From: Malus domestica
Taxonomy: Eukaryota; Streptophyta; Magnoliopsida; Rosales; Rosaceae
DNA length: 64,000 nt
Direction: 5' to 3'
NCBI RefSeq assembly: GCF_042453785.1
Contig: NC_091662.1
Span: 2,237,001 to 2,301,000 of the forward strand
Positions 9,330-20,500 of the stretch are shown here, piece after piece (position 1 is the stretch's first letter; each line of letters starts with the position of its first letter). Below the pieces are notes generated by a model. It was not told the DNA's origin and did no database searches. It saw nothing but the letters and a program-made list of their open reading frames with translations. Both the position numbers and the translations under genes were made by a program.

Positions 9330-10900
9330 AAAAAACTATAACAAAAAACATATTCAGTCTCTCTCTCTCACTCTTCTTTTCATCTTCCTTTCGTTTTCTT
9401 GCTGAGCATTCTTCTCTTCATTTCATTAATTTAGTTCAGTTCTTCGTTGATTCAGAATAGTTAAGATGGTATTAGAGCCAGCGATTCTGCTGTGAGGTTT
9501 GATTGTTTGCTATATTTCCAGCTCTATTTCTAGTGATTTCTTCAGCTGCGGCAACAATGGCGATCTGGGTTTCAAGTGTCAGTGCCGACTTTATTGAAGA
9601 TTCATGTGAATTGTTCCAAAATATTCATAATCTCAATGTTCTATGAAGGTTTCTGCGATTCTTTCTTTCAAAGTTGAAAGATTTGGAATTCTTGTTTTCT
9701 GGGTAATTCTTGAAGATTGGTTCAGAAAGTTTATATTTCAGTTTGTTAGAGAAGTAATGATCTTTCTTTGAGGGCACGAAGCCATTCTTGATTAAATCTT
9801 GAAATTTTTGTGGGCACGAAGTCATTTCTGTTAGATTAGTTGAAGTTCTGTTGAGGGCACGAAGTCATTTCTGCTTATTTAGTTGGATTTTTGTGGGCAT
9901 GAAGTCATTTCCGTTTGATTGAATATTGGTGATTTTCTGAGTTTCTTTGAAAAGGATTGTATCAGGTAGCTGCTTGGTGATTTACATCTTCAGAATCTTG
10001 AAGAATTGTAATAAACTTTGTTGATTAATTACATTCTTTCAGTGACAATGACATCACCTTCTGAGAAAATTGAAGGGTTTTTGGGTATGCTGACAATATA
10101 GTTGAATGATAAGAAAACATTTCAGTTTACATCTGTACTAAAAGGGTATAAATTGTTCGGTCTTTTTTATGGATCTGCTAAGTGTCCATCTAAGTTTGTG
10201 ATTACTACTGATCAGGGGGTCACTAATACAATTTCTGATGAATTCTTGGAATAAGAATCTGTGGATCTTGCTCTTCTGAGTTTGTTGATTGCTACATTGT
10301 CAGATGAGTCTATTGGACATGTTTTAGGCCTTAAAACTAAGAAGCTTGGACCAATTTACATGATAGATATGCTTCTATTTCTAAAGCTAGAGTTAATATT
10401 CTGAAAACAGAATTTCAGACCATGCAAAAAGGGGGTAGTTTTATTGATCAGTACTTGTCTAAGCTCATAAGTTTTAAAGAACAATTGATTGGTGTTGGTG
10501 AAGTTGTGAGTGACAATATTGATTTCATTGTTTCTGCATTATCTGGTTTGCCAAGGGAATATTCTGTTATTAGAACTGTGATATTTACAAGAGATACAAC
10601 TATGTCCTTAAGAGAGTCCAGAGAACGGTTGTTCTATGCAGAAAGAGAAGCTGACTCGGTGGTGCAATTTATCTCCTAATTTTGTTGGATTGTATATGCA
10701 ATGGGCTACTGGCTCTTATTCTCAGTCTTCAATGACTCAAGGATCTTCTATCAATGAAGATGTATTTTAACTACTGGAGGTGTTCTTACACAGATACCAA
10801 ATGGAGGTTCAATTTTTGGAGGTTCTTATCAACAGGGATCTTCATCATCCAATTTAGGGTCTTATCCTTCTCCTGGTTCAATGCAAATGCCATATTCTCT
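9330..10900 (+). mobile_element. Copia-type remnant: LTR end, PBS and gag
   Basis: The site at 9467-9480 (TGGTATTAGAGCCA) is a tRNA-Met-type PBS, so the CT-rich sequence before it should be the end of a 5' LTR. After a repeated leader, gag starts near 10047 (MTSPSEKIEGFLGMLT) but has a stop within 20 codons and further stops. The longest open piece is 10422-10679 (FIDQYLSKLISFKEQL...SALSGLPREY), typical of Copia Gag. The Gln/Ser-rich tail runs to about 10900, where it ends abruptly; no pol or 3' LTR follows. Confidence 0.75.
9770..9915 (+). repeat. Four short direct repeats in the Copia leader
   Basis: GGGCACGAAGTCATTTCTG-like units start at about 9771, 9811, 9854 and 9895 (the first reads GAAGCCATTC, the last GGGCATGAAG), spaced by 40-43 bp between PBS and gag. 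Confidence 0.75.
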
Positions 10901-10906
10901 TCGTAT

Positions 10907-11375
10907 CCACGTGGGCCCTAGATTGGCATGTGACGCTTAATCATTGTCGGCGTGGACGCCACGACACAAGTTAACTGCTGTTTTAACATAAAGCTTAACA
11001 AATGTATGAAACTGTCCAAGAATTATCACTTTAGGTAATAGACTGGGATGAAAAACTTAATGTATGAAATGTTGAAAGCCAAAAAACTTTAGGATAGTAA
11101 ATTGAGATTTACTCTAGCTTTTAATTTTTTAATTTTTAATTTTTAATTTCTAATTTTTTTAATGTCCATGTGGCACTAGATTGACACATGGCACTTAATT
11201 ATTGTCCACATAAGCGTCACATCATCAATTAATGGAAGTTCTGACGGAAAAATTAATGGATGTATGAAAGTGTCCCAAAATTATGACTTTAGGTACTAGA
11301 CTGTGACGAAATAAACCTGATGTATGAAATATTGAAAATCAAGAAACTTTAGAGTAGTAAACTAAGATTAACCAT
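10907..11375. repeat. Diverged tandem duplication, about 258-bp period
   Basis: Copy 1 (about 10907-11112) and copy 2 (about 11163-11375) share the order: Tgtggc-CTAGATTG-CA.TGGCACTTAAT, CGTCAC, AATG(T)ATGAAA.TGTCC, ACTTTAGGTA.TAGACTG, TGATGTATGAAATattGAAA and AAACTTTAG..AGTAAA. AT-rich sequence with runs of TAATTTTT separates them. Class unknown; similar wording occurs at the ends of the 48-51 kb elements. Confidence 0.6.
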
Positions 11376-11676
11376 GTATAGGGTTGAAATATATATATTT
11401 GTCATTGATTGTGGTTTATTATCCAACAGTTTCTGGTAGTTAAGCTACATTGGTAAGGTTTACTTTTACATGCAAAATGTAATTAGCCAGTAAGCATATA
11501 ATTTGTTCAGGTGATCTAAATTCTACGAGTTCTTTAAATTAAGTGCACCAAAGTACTTGAGTTTAACAAATTTGGCATTAAGCTCATCGGGAGATGCTAG
11601 CTTCGAGTTTATATGATATAATCACGAATATTGTAAAATATTTAGTGATTTCTTTCTTTTACGAAGTCTTTGCTGC

Positions 11677-11707
<31 letters not shown>

Positions 11708-12287
11708 TGTTTGATTGCATATATATATTCTCCTTCAAACACTTTCATTGCGAGTATTGATTCGCTTGCGAAGTCTTTGCTTGTTTGATTACATATAAAT
11801 ATTTTGGTCCTTCAAACACTTTCAATACGAGTAACCTTTTTTTTTTCTTTTTTCTTTTTACTTGGGCATAACTCAGGTTGGAAATTGGAATGAGTAACTT
11901 GATTCACCAGGAATATTTGAAAAGCATTGCACCAAGACAAAGAACAAAAGATTAATCAATTAATATCCTGTCACAAAATAACCCAGGAAAGAATGTGGGT
12001 AGCGGTACTGGGTGGACGGTCTAATTTTCCCTTTGGAAAATCCTTATAATTACCACTGCTTAGCTTTCAAATCACTTCTGACCATCAAATGAAATTGACT
12101 TAATTTTGAATAAATCAATCATAGCTTCATTATTTTGTTTTGGTGAATCACACGACATACATTCACTATTTGGGGTCACACCAATGAACGTAATATAAAG
12201 TACCTCTAGATATTAGTAACTAAGGTAATAATAAAAATGTTCCTCTTTCCTCTTGGCATATATAGCTAGTAGCCAATTGACCCCAAT
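11376..12287. other. Intergenic, poly-T tract
   Basis: No gene seen. It holds a poly-T run at about 11678-11704 and a near-repeat of TCGCTTGCGAAGTCTTTGCTTGTTTGATTAC with the earlier ACGAAGTCTTTGCTGC..GCTTGTTTGATTGC (11660-11720 against 11760-11790), a local duplication around the T run. Confidence 0.5.
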
Positions 12288-12575
12288 TGTTTCCTGAACC
12301 CGTTTTCTTTCTTGGACACAAATTTAACCGCAACAGATATTTGAGCAGCACTTTGGCTTTGTCCTTCACTTGAAGTTGGACTTGGAGAAGGAGAAAAGGG
12401 CAATCTTTTGGCCTTTGAAGCAATGGCCGGCAAAGGTGAAGGTCAAGTAAAATGTGCCAACTTTAAGGAGGATTTTGACTCCTGCAACACGGTGGATTTT
12501 GGGCACGTCTTTACTTACTAGCCACCGCCAATGGCCACGGTTCAGTGTTCTGTAATGGTTTTCCTTTATGATTTT
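12288..12575 (-). pseudogene. Phytocyanin pseudogene, exon 2 remnant
   Basis: On the minus strand the pieces FTFAGHCFKGQKI (around 12405-12450), VSKKENGFRKQ near the 3' end, and TEH.TVAI at the other end match the intact gene's exon 2 (FTCTFAGHCAGGQKV, VSKKLGFRKV, TEGEHTVAL). The middle is scrambled by stops and frameshifts, and the copper-ligand Cys is Phe. Exon 1 was not found nearby. It lies in line and in the same strand as the other cluster members, so it is a dead tandem copy. Confidence 0.8.
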
Positions 12576-13159
12576 TTTTTTTTTTTTACGCAGAAGTCAG
12601 GTTTGAAAGTAGAATGTGTAACATATAATTTGGATTCATCAGGAGGGAATATTTGAAAGTAGAACAAGGACTAACACATTACTCACATTCATGATTTCAA
12701 CTATCTTTTAATTCCCGTATTCGTGTTTTGTTCTTGTACGTAGGAAGTTAGCAGTGCGATGTTGGGATGCTGTGAGGTCAGAATTTATACTGGGGAGACT
12801 TCTCGGATTTTAGGAAGCAGTTCAGGGTGTCCGCCCAAAATGCATTGTCTATGACATCCGGAGTTGCAAGCTAGCTACCTTGGTGTGTATATGAGGTGCA
12901 GTGCTAGATAGATCAAATCACTAATTAGGGATGTTTCAATGAGCAGGCGTCGATGTTAATTATGTTTGAAAAGAAACAAATTTAAACTTTTAAATCATGG
13001 TAGCTACTGAACCATACAATAATATAATTATATATGGACTTTAAACTGTTTTTTGTGAATTTTGAGGTGTATATAAAACACAAACCTGCAGGCCATAGCA
13101 TTGCTGATTCCCTAGCAAAGAATTTTGACAAGTAATGTAAAATTGGCCACCCCGTTCAA
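12576..13159. other. Intergenic, nothing recognised
   Basis: AT-rich spacer. Exon 1 of the phytocyanin pseudogene would be expected here but I could not find it. Confidence 0.4.
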
Positions 13160-13162
13160 TTA

Positions 13163-14137
13163 GGGTGCGTTTGGTACGTGGGATGGGACGGAACAGAGTT
13201 GGACGGACGCGTTCCGTCCCACGTTTGGCGTGCTAAAATTATGTGGAACGGCTGTCCCGCGGGACGAAAATGGGCTAAATTTTGGTTCCGCGCTCCCCCC
13301 TGGAACGGGTTTTTCCATCCCGTGGAACACAAAAATCATAAAATTTAAGACAAAAATACCCCTTAACTTTTTCAATATTTACACCATCTATATCATCCAA
13401 CAAACCCTAAAACTATCATTTCTCTTCTCTCTGCCGCTGTGAACGTTCATCCTTGCGCATCTCCCCTTCACGAACTTTCAGCTCTTCATCCCTGCCCATC
13501 TCCCCTGCTGCTTGTAAATCCTCCAATCTTTATCTTTAATTAATTTTGATGCTGCTTGTAAATCCTCCAATCCCTAGAACGGGTTTGGTGTTTGCTGTTG
13601 CTTGTAAACCCTCCCTTCGCGACCTCGTTTTTCTTCCTCAGAAGCTCCTCCACGGTTTCCTGAGTCGGGTTCTCCGGCGGTTCTAGGGTTGAGTCCGCGG
13701 AGTGAGCTTCGTCTGTGAAATCTGCGGCAGCTGCTTCGGATGAAATTGAAGCGTACGGTCGCGAATGAACATTGTACGGAGCAAGCCTGAGCGCTAATTT
13801 CAAATTCAAATCACAAAATTGAGTTAGAAATGTGTGTATGAGTGTCGAGAGAGAGAGAGTACCTTGGTTGGAAGGAAGCGGAGAGAAGATGAGGGAGGGG
13901 AAGTGGAGGAGAGAGACGGTGGGTTGATTGGTTCGGAGGGTGGAGGTGATTGAGGAGAGAGATGTACGGACTAGGGTAAGTTAGTCATTTTAATATTTTG
14001 ATTTCGTTCCATCCTGCTTACCAAACGCAGAATGGAACAACTTTTCCGTTCTGTCCTGCGCATACCAAACATAACATGAAACCACTATTCCGTCCCGTTT
14101 CGTCTCGTTCCGTCCCGTCCGCGTACTAAACGGTACC
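13163..14137. mobile_element. Non-autonomous TIR element carrying a host-gene fragment (TTA-flanked)
   Basis: Inverted ends GGGTGCGTTTGGTACGTGGG and (reverse) GGTACCGTTTAGTACGCGGA, continuing in GGGACGGAAC-type repeats on both sides, are flanked by TTA (13160-13162, 14138-14140). A 3-bp TTA duplication points to PIF/Harbinger, though the GC-rich ends also resemble hAT-type MITEs. The interior (about 13500-13960) is not repeat-like: it has GC-richer, codon-like sequence with a plausible intron, described separately. No transposase. Confidence 0.7.
13540..13960 (-). pseudogene. Captured fragment of an unidentified nuclear gene (likely organelle-targeted N-terminus)
   Basis: On the minus strand an exon ends at 13863 (CCAAG|GTACTC). 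A 69-bp intron (13794-13862) ends in TTAG, and the frame continues as ALRLAPYNVHSRPYASISS, followed by an acidic stretch (DFTDEAHSADSTLEPPENP) and VEELLRKKNEVAK. The Arg/Ser-rich, acid-free N-terminus looks like a mitochondrial or plastid targeting sequence. The coding sense then fades near 13600. I do not recognise the parent gene. The retained intron shows capture from DNA, not from mRNA. Confidence 0.5.
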
Positions 14138-14140
14138 TTA

Positions 14141-14838
14141 AGAAATGGGGCACCTCGTTCAAAGGAACTAGTTATTATTTTAATATTGCTCAATTTTTTT
14201 TCCTTAAAACAAAGGGTGATGATGACTAAATCCGGCAAGAAGAGTTTGACCTTTGGCATGATTAAAACCATTATTTAGCTGTCCTCGATCGTAATCGATA
14301 AACAATATTAGTGTCTCTTGATTATACATATGGTGAATTGTTATTTGTATGTAAGTTAAACTATTTTTGCTTCAAAACACAAGGAAGCACAATTATTTTC
14401 TCCTTTCAACAAAGTTTTTCTACGCCTCTCAATTTGTAATAGCGGAATAAACAATGTCAGAAAGCAATTAAGTTATGTTTGGGTGAGACACTTTTAATTT
14501 AGAAAGTATTGAAGTATCATGTCGCACCCTGAATTCGAGGTCGGTGGAAAAAGAATAACTCCACACTCAGTGCACAAATAAAAGTAAAATAAAGATGAAA
14601 ATAAACGAATTACAGGGTTGAACAAGGCACGTGTTCCCGAATATTGTTTGGAATTTTGGGTTAAGTATTACTGCAGGACCAATTGTAATTCCTTTGTTAC
14701 ATATATTGAGCAGTTTATTTCAACACAAAAGATCAAATTAAAATCATCATGAATATTGGATTAATGGAAGTCTTGTGGAAATGCAGTATGAAGCATTGAA
14801 CTCACAATATTAACTTAACACTCAAGAACAAAAGAGTA
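14141..14838. other. Intergenic, 3' flank of phytocyanin 14839-15866
   Basis: No gene seen. The part nearest 14839 should hold the 3' UTR and polyadenylation signals of the neighbouring gene. Confidence 0.4.
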
Positions 14839-15866
14839 CTAGAAGAGGCAGAAAAGAGCAATGGTAATGGACATAAAAACAGTAGAAAAAGTAGAAGCTA
14901 GGGAAGAGGCTGCTGACGGAGGAGGTGCCGTTGTGGTTGGTGGCGACAAAGGAGTCTTAGTGTCAGAAGGAGGAGGAGCCATTGTGGTTGGCGGCGATGC
15001 AGGAGTTTCACTGTCAGGAGGAGGGGCAGCAGGGCTAGCTGTCACTTTGATGCTCAACTTCTGACCCTCGTTACAGTGGCCTGGGAAGGAGCAGATGAAG
15101 TAGTAATCGCCGGTTTTGTTGAGGCTGTAACTGGCTGGTCCTTGGTTTAGTACGCCCAGAATATCGGTATTGTTGCATTCATCATAAGCTGTCTTTGTAA
15201 GTGTGGCTACATCATGTCGTCCAGTTGTGAACTGGAACACTACCAGAAACAAAAAACCAAACTAAGATCATATTGAACTTGTACGAATAGTAAAAATTTA
15301 GGTAGCGTTTTGACCCTTATATTTCAGTTATCTACACCTCAAACTGCATATTTACGATTTTTCAGCTCTCATAGGAATAGTACTAGAAACTAAAGAATGA
15401 GTGTTGAAATCACTAGCCTTAAAAACGTCAGCTCGCTTAATAACCAAGTTTTCAATTTTTAGTTTTCTTGAAAACTGAAAACCAAGATCAAACCGAATTT
15501 TGAAAAGTCACAAAAGTAGCTTTTAGTTTTCATTTTTGTGAAAACTGAAAATCTATTAAACAAGTTTTCAGTTTTCAAAAAAAATAAACAAAAAACGAAA
15601 TGATTATCAAACAAACTTTAAACTAATCAGAAAAGGTTAAAAAATGATTAATGAACTTGAAAGGTAAATTTGGATTTACCTAGGGTGTCGCCAACTTTGA
15701 AGGTATGTTTGGCAGCCCAGGAAGAATAAGTGTCGGAATCAACAATGTTAGTCCAACCAGTAGCATCACCAACTGTGTGTGTTTCAGCTTCTGCTCTTTG
15801 TGTGATCAGTGCTGCTGCTGTTATTACAACAAAAGCTGTCACAAAACCAAGCATTTTAGGCGCCAT
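14839..15866 (-). CDS. Phytocyanin (uclacyanin/mavicyanin-like) with Pro-rich stalk and GPI tail, intact
   Basis: Exons 15680-15866 and 14839-15239 (donor at 15678-15679, acceptor at 15240-15241) give 588 bp, or 195 residues. A signal peptide covers about 1-27. The domain has copper ligands His71, Cys112, His117 and axial Gln122, and the disulfide pair Cys84/Cys118. A Pro/Ser/Thr-rich stalk with two near-identical TxxxPPTTxAPPPS repeats (about 139-170) precedes a hydrophobic C-terminus (FMSITIALFCLF), as expected for a GPI-anchored, arabinogalactan-type phytocyanin. The exon join restores DTLVFQF at the conserved intron position. It is clearly diverged from the 7.1 kb gene, so this cluster member is older. 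Role inferred: cell-surface copper protein. Confidence 0.9.
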
Positions 15867-16327
15867 CTCTCAAATTCTGCAGGATATCTGTGTGTCCACA
15901 GGTTGCCCCCACTTATCAAGCTACCTGTTTGGTATATATTTTGGTGTGTGTTGGCAATACTGGTTCTCTTTACAATATATAGACATAGAGAGGGACTGCC
16001 CTTTGCTTGCATAATTTGGGTTGTGGTTGCAATGGGCTTATATAAATAACATTATCAGCATGTGAAGCCGAAGTCAATGACTGGAAACATGTTGATATCA
16101 AATGGTGCGATGAATTATTCCTGATTGACTTGGCAACTTCACATCTCATGAGGCATATAAATTTATTGGGAAGAACTTTTACCATGCTGAAATTGTAATA
16201 TCAACTCGTTTATTAAGCGTGAATTAGTATTATCACGTGACCGTAATATATATAATCGCAAAAATTTCTCCAACTTCATCATTATGTACTTCAATCTCAA
16301 ATCTACCTTTACGTGTCTTTCAGTTAA
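15867..16327. other. 5' flank of phytocyanin 14839-15866
   Basis: Holds the promoter of the minus-strand gene. I see no element clear enough to name. Confidence 0.35.
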
Positions 16328-16485
16328 AAGTAATGCTAAGGAGACTTAATTTGTAAACTAAATTTGCAAACTAAATGAATGTGTCACTAATAAAAAATGA
16401 GCACGTTTATCAACGTTTAAGTAATAATTTAATCATCAACTTCCATGTCATTTAGTTTACAAATTTAGTCTCCCTAGCATTACTC
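16328..16485. repeat. MITE family B, copy 1, with 9-bp target duplication
   Basis: 158-bp foldback with arms AGTAATGCTAAGGAGACTTAATTTG / CAAATTTAGTCTCCCTAGCATTACT. It is flanked by the 9-bp duplication TTCAGTTAA (16319-16327, 16486-16494), which fits a Mutator-type mover. A related copy is at 29970-30124 and a more diverged one at 41161-41337. Confidence 0.85.
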
Positions 16486-16494
16486 TTCAGTTAA

Positions 16495-17589
16495 TACACA
16501 AAGGCGAAGCCGCTCATAGGCTAGGGTGGGCACTAGATCAGTAAACAATTTGGGTAAACAAATTTTTGGTGCTAATCCTTATGAAGTTCACCCACTTAAT
16601 GAAAATAAGCTCACCCCAGATAACTAAAAGTCGGACTATATATGTCTCTTTCGTGAAAATTTCTGACTCCGTTCTTGGTTAACTACTAATTATACGTTTT
16701 TTATGTCACTTAGAGGTTTCGGTTGAGAATGAAATGCGGCAACTTTGAAAGAGTAAGCGAAATTTGTTTTATACAAATAGATGTCTGTGAGACCAAATCA
16801 ATAATAATTATGTATTGAGACCCACACCATACTATAAACCAATGCATCTATCCACTCCTTGCAAGCATATTAAAATTGCAATGTGAGAAAGAAATAGGAA
16901 GCTTCCTGCTGTTTATGATTTATCTACTCCCTTTGCATGACTTATTCTTTGGCAACTTTAAATTATTTTATCCTAAGTTTTTTATTCTATGGAAAAATTG
17001 TTATTTGAGACAAACTATTTGTTATTGGAGAAATTTTTCAGTGTCTCCGAATACGGGATTGGGTGTATTACTCCATGTTTCAAGCACATTCAAGAATTTC
17101 TCGTGTTGTTTAAGTATGACCTTTTATTTTCCAGACAAGCAGAAACTATATAATTTTTGAACTTTTCTTTTCCAGAGTAGCAGATTTTTTTTATTTTTTA
17201 TAATGCCGTGGCCGGCATTACCCCTTTTTTTCTTTTTGTTCTTGCTGTAAACGATTCGGCGTTTATTATGACTAAGAAAGAACAACGGAAGTTTTCCATG
17301 TGATCCATGACGAGTGACATAATTTCCTCGTGCTTTAGTGAATACGAATCGGGAAGCGACACTCTTTTTTCCCGTCGTTTATCCAATGGTACTGCATAGA
17401 AAGGTGATTTCTAAGCAAAACTGATATACATTTCATCATATGGATACACTTGATAAGCAATGGCTAGCTGCTAGCATATAATTTACGAAACTCAAGAGTC
17501 CGTTCAGTTACGGTGTCTGTACTTTGAAGGAGATTCGACAACCAAGCTCTGAACTCCGACTGCTGCTGCTGCCCCGGTTTGCTCAATCA
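16495..17589. other. Intergenic, 3' flank of the glucanase gene
   Basis: No supportable gene. A short ORF at 16876-17160 has no recognisable domain. The portion 17450-17589 probably includes the glucanase 3' UTR. Confidence 0.4.
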
Positions 17590-20500
17590 TTATTTTAAAA
17601 ACAGAAGCAATGATGCAGAAGAAATTGATAGCATCAAGAATTGCAAACGAGACCAACCTTGCGCTCCAATGTGCTGTAACAGCGTACATAAGGAAACCAA
17701 TGAGATGAGGAAGCTCTTCCAATAATATAGTAATTCAGTAATAAAAATCGTTTAATGTGCTTAGCACGACCACAACTGCTGAAACTCAAAACATGTTATA
17801 CAAGGCAAAAAGCTTTCGTGATGAAAAATCTCATAAATTCCTTTAGACTTTAGAGGATAGCAAAGACGCGCATCTTAACATTGAGGTTGATATCCTACTG
17901 TTCAGTTTATTAGGCACCTCTTCTTGGTGATGGTGCTCAATCACTTCCTTATTGGTGGATAAGTACCACTGTTTTAATTCTAATACCGAAATGCCTTTAT
18001 ATGTTTCGTATGTGCATCTAACCCCATTTCTAAAGGCAATGATCAAAGCAACGCAATGACAATTTAAGGTAATGTAATGGGATTTGAAATTAATCATTGT
18101 TTCTTCAAACCAATATTTCATTTACTTATATGAAAAACTCAGAATAAGCAACCCAATCGCCAAGAAATGAGCATTCAAATGACTTTTATGGAAGGTAAGG
18201 GAATTTGTACCTTTGAAGATAAAAGCAATGAATCTGCAGATGATGATACAAGCCCATGATACCCAATATCATATGCAATGGTCCCATCAGGCTTGAACAG
18301 TCCAAAATTTCGCTCAGAGGTTGCACCAGTTTTCAGGTTCTCATTAAATAATGCAAAAATGTATGCCTTCACTACAAACTTTGGCCGCATAGGGGTCCCT
18401 TTTTTCTTTGCTAGCCTTTTACGTAGATTATAATTGTATGTCCTTGCATTATTTACAGTAGCTGCAGCTTCATTGTCACCTCCACGTGAAGCCCACCCTG
18501 TCTCTGTAACAATAACTTCCATCTTTTTGAACCCAGCATCTTCCAATGCTGCATAGGCTGCATCAATCTGAGCATCGAGCATATTATCATAATGAAGGTC
18601 AGTTTTTGGATCATAAATCCCCTGAGTTTTCTGGAAAAGAGCATAATTAATATCAATATTCTCCGGATCACTCATGTAAGCAAGGAACGGGTAAGCATTT
18701 AAACAGAAGGGAGACCCAATTTCTGAGAAGAACTCCAAAAGTGGCTTCATGTACTGCTGCTTAACAGTATCTGTAAATATACATGAAGAGGGTGGATAAG
18801 AATTAGCAAAAACGGCCTGTGAATGTGCAGTCGTAATCTGAACTACATCAGTTAATCCTAGCTTCTTGGTTGCATTGTAGATGTTTTTAACCGTGCCCAA
18901 AAGAGCTGCCCACGATTCATAATCACCCCCACCTAGGACTTCATTACCCACAGCAATCCCGCGGATGTGTGTCTCGGGAAGGAATGCCTGCACATTCTCT
19001 TTAACCCAATCCATTGCATGATCCTCATTGGCACTCATGTCTTTCAGGTACCCATTTGGAAGTCCAACCACTAATTCAAGCCCAGTCCCGCTAAAGGCCT
19101 TGAGAACACTGTGATCAGCATCATATATCCTGACATTCTTTATCTTTGCTGCTCTGAGAAGAGTAGCAACTTTATCAGGAGAAGGGATGTTATCTGCAAT
19201 TCTTCCATAATTGATTCCATATGCTCCGGTGAATGCTTGCACCGCCACAGAGGCTGGGAAAGAACAGAAACAGCACCATCAATCATGTGATCAAGTGGTA
19301 TTGAGAGACGATGGCAAACATACAAAGTTCTATATTTACACTCAAACTAACATTACAATCTACTCTAGTGAACCACGAAAATGGAATAATCCAACTGAAC
19401 ATCACTAACTTTCATGATACTGTGATATAAAGAGTAGATCTTGATTTATTTATCTTGCTCAATATTATGATAAACTGTTAAGACTGTAGTATCATCTAAA
19501 TTAACATTGAAAAGTACGAGTCCATCAACTGGAAAATTTACAGATTGTTCATAACCACAACTAGTTCAAGAGAATTTATAATATATAATATGAATTATTC
19601 ATGTACCAATCCCTCTGAATAGGTATAACGAAAAAATTTGTTGATAAGCAGGACAAGTATCTTTTGTCAACCTGTATACAACAACAACAACAAAGCCTTT
19701 TCCCACTAAGTGGGGTCGGCTATATGAATCCTAGAACGCCATTGCGCTCGGTTTTGTGTCATGTCCTCCGTTAGAACCAAGTACTCTAAGTCTTTTCTTA
19801 GAGTCTCTTCCAAAGTTTTCCTAGGTCTTCCTCTACCCCTTTGGCCCTGAACCTCTGTCCCGTAGTCACATCTTCGAACCGGAGCGTCAGTAGGCCTTCT
19901 TTGCACATGTCCAAATCACCGGAACCGATTTTCTCTCATCTTTCCTTCAATTTCGGCCACTCCTACTTTACCTCGAATATCCTCATTTCCAATCTTATCA
20001 TTTCTTGTGTGCCCACACATCCCACGAAGCATCCTCGTCTCCGCCACACCCATTTTGTGTACGTGTTGATGCTTCACCGCCCAACATTCTGTGCCATACA
20101 ACATCGCTGGCCTTATTGCCGTCCTATAAAATTTTCCCTTGAGCTTCAGTGGCCTACGACGGTTACACAACCCGCCGGATGCACTCTTACACTTCATCTA
20201 TCCAACTTCTATTCTATGGTTGAGATCTCTCTAATTCTCCGTTCTCTTGCACGATATATCCTAGGTAGCGAAAACGGTCGCTTTTTGTGATCTTCGCTAG
20301 ATTGCTCCGATCATTAGTGTGGATAAGTATATAAATGGATATAGATAGGAAAGCAAACACAAGATGTACGTGGTTCACCCAGATTGGCTACGTCCACGGA
20401 ATAGAGGAGTTCTCATTAATTGTGAAGGGTTTACACAAGTACATAGGTTCAAGCTTTCCTTTAGTGAGTACAGGTGAATGATTTAGTACAAATGACATTA

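Noticed and set aside
19841-20290. Plus-strand ORF of 149 codons
   Set aside because: Antisense shadow of the RTE LINE C-terminus.
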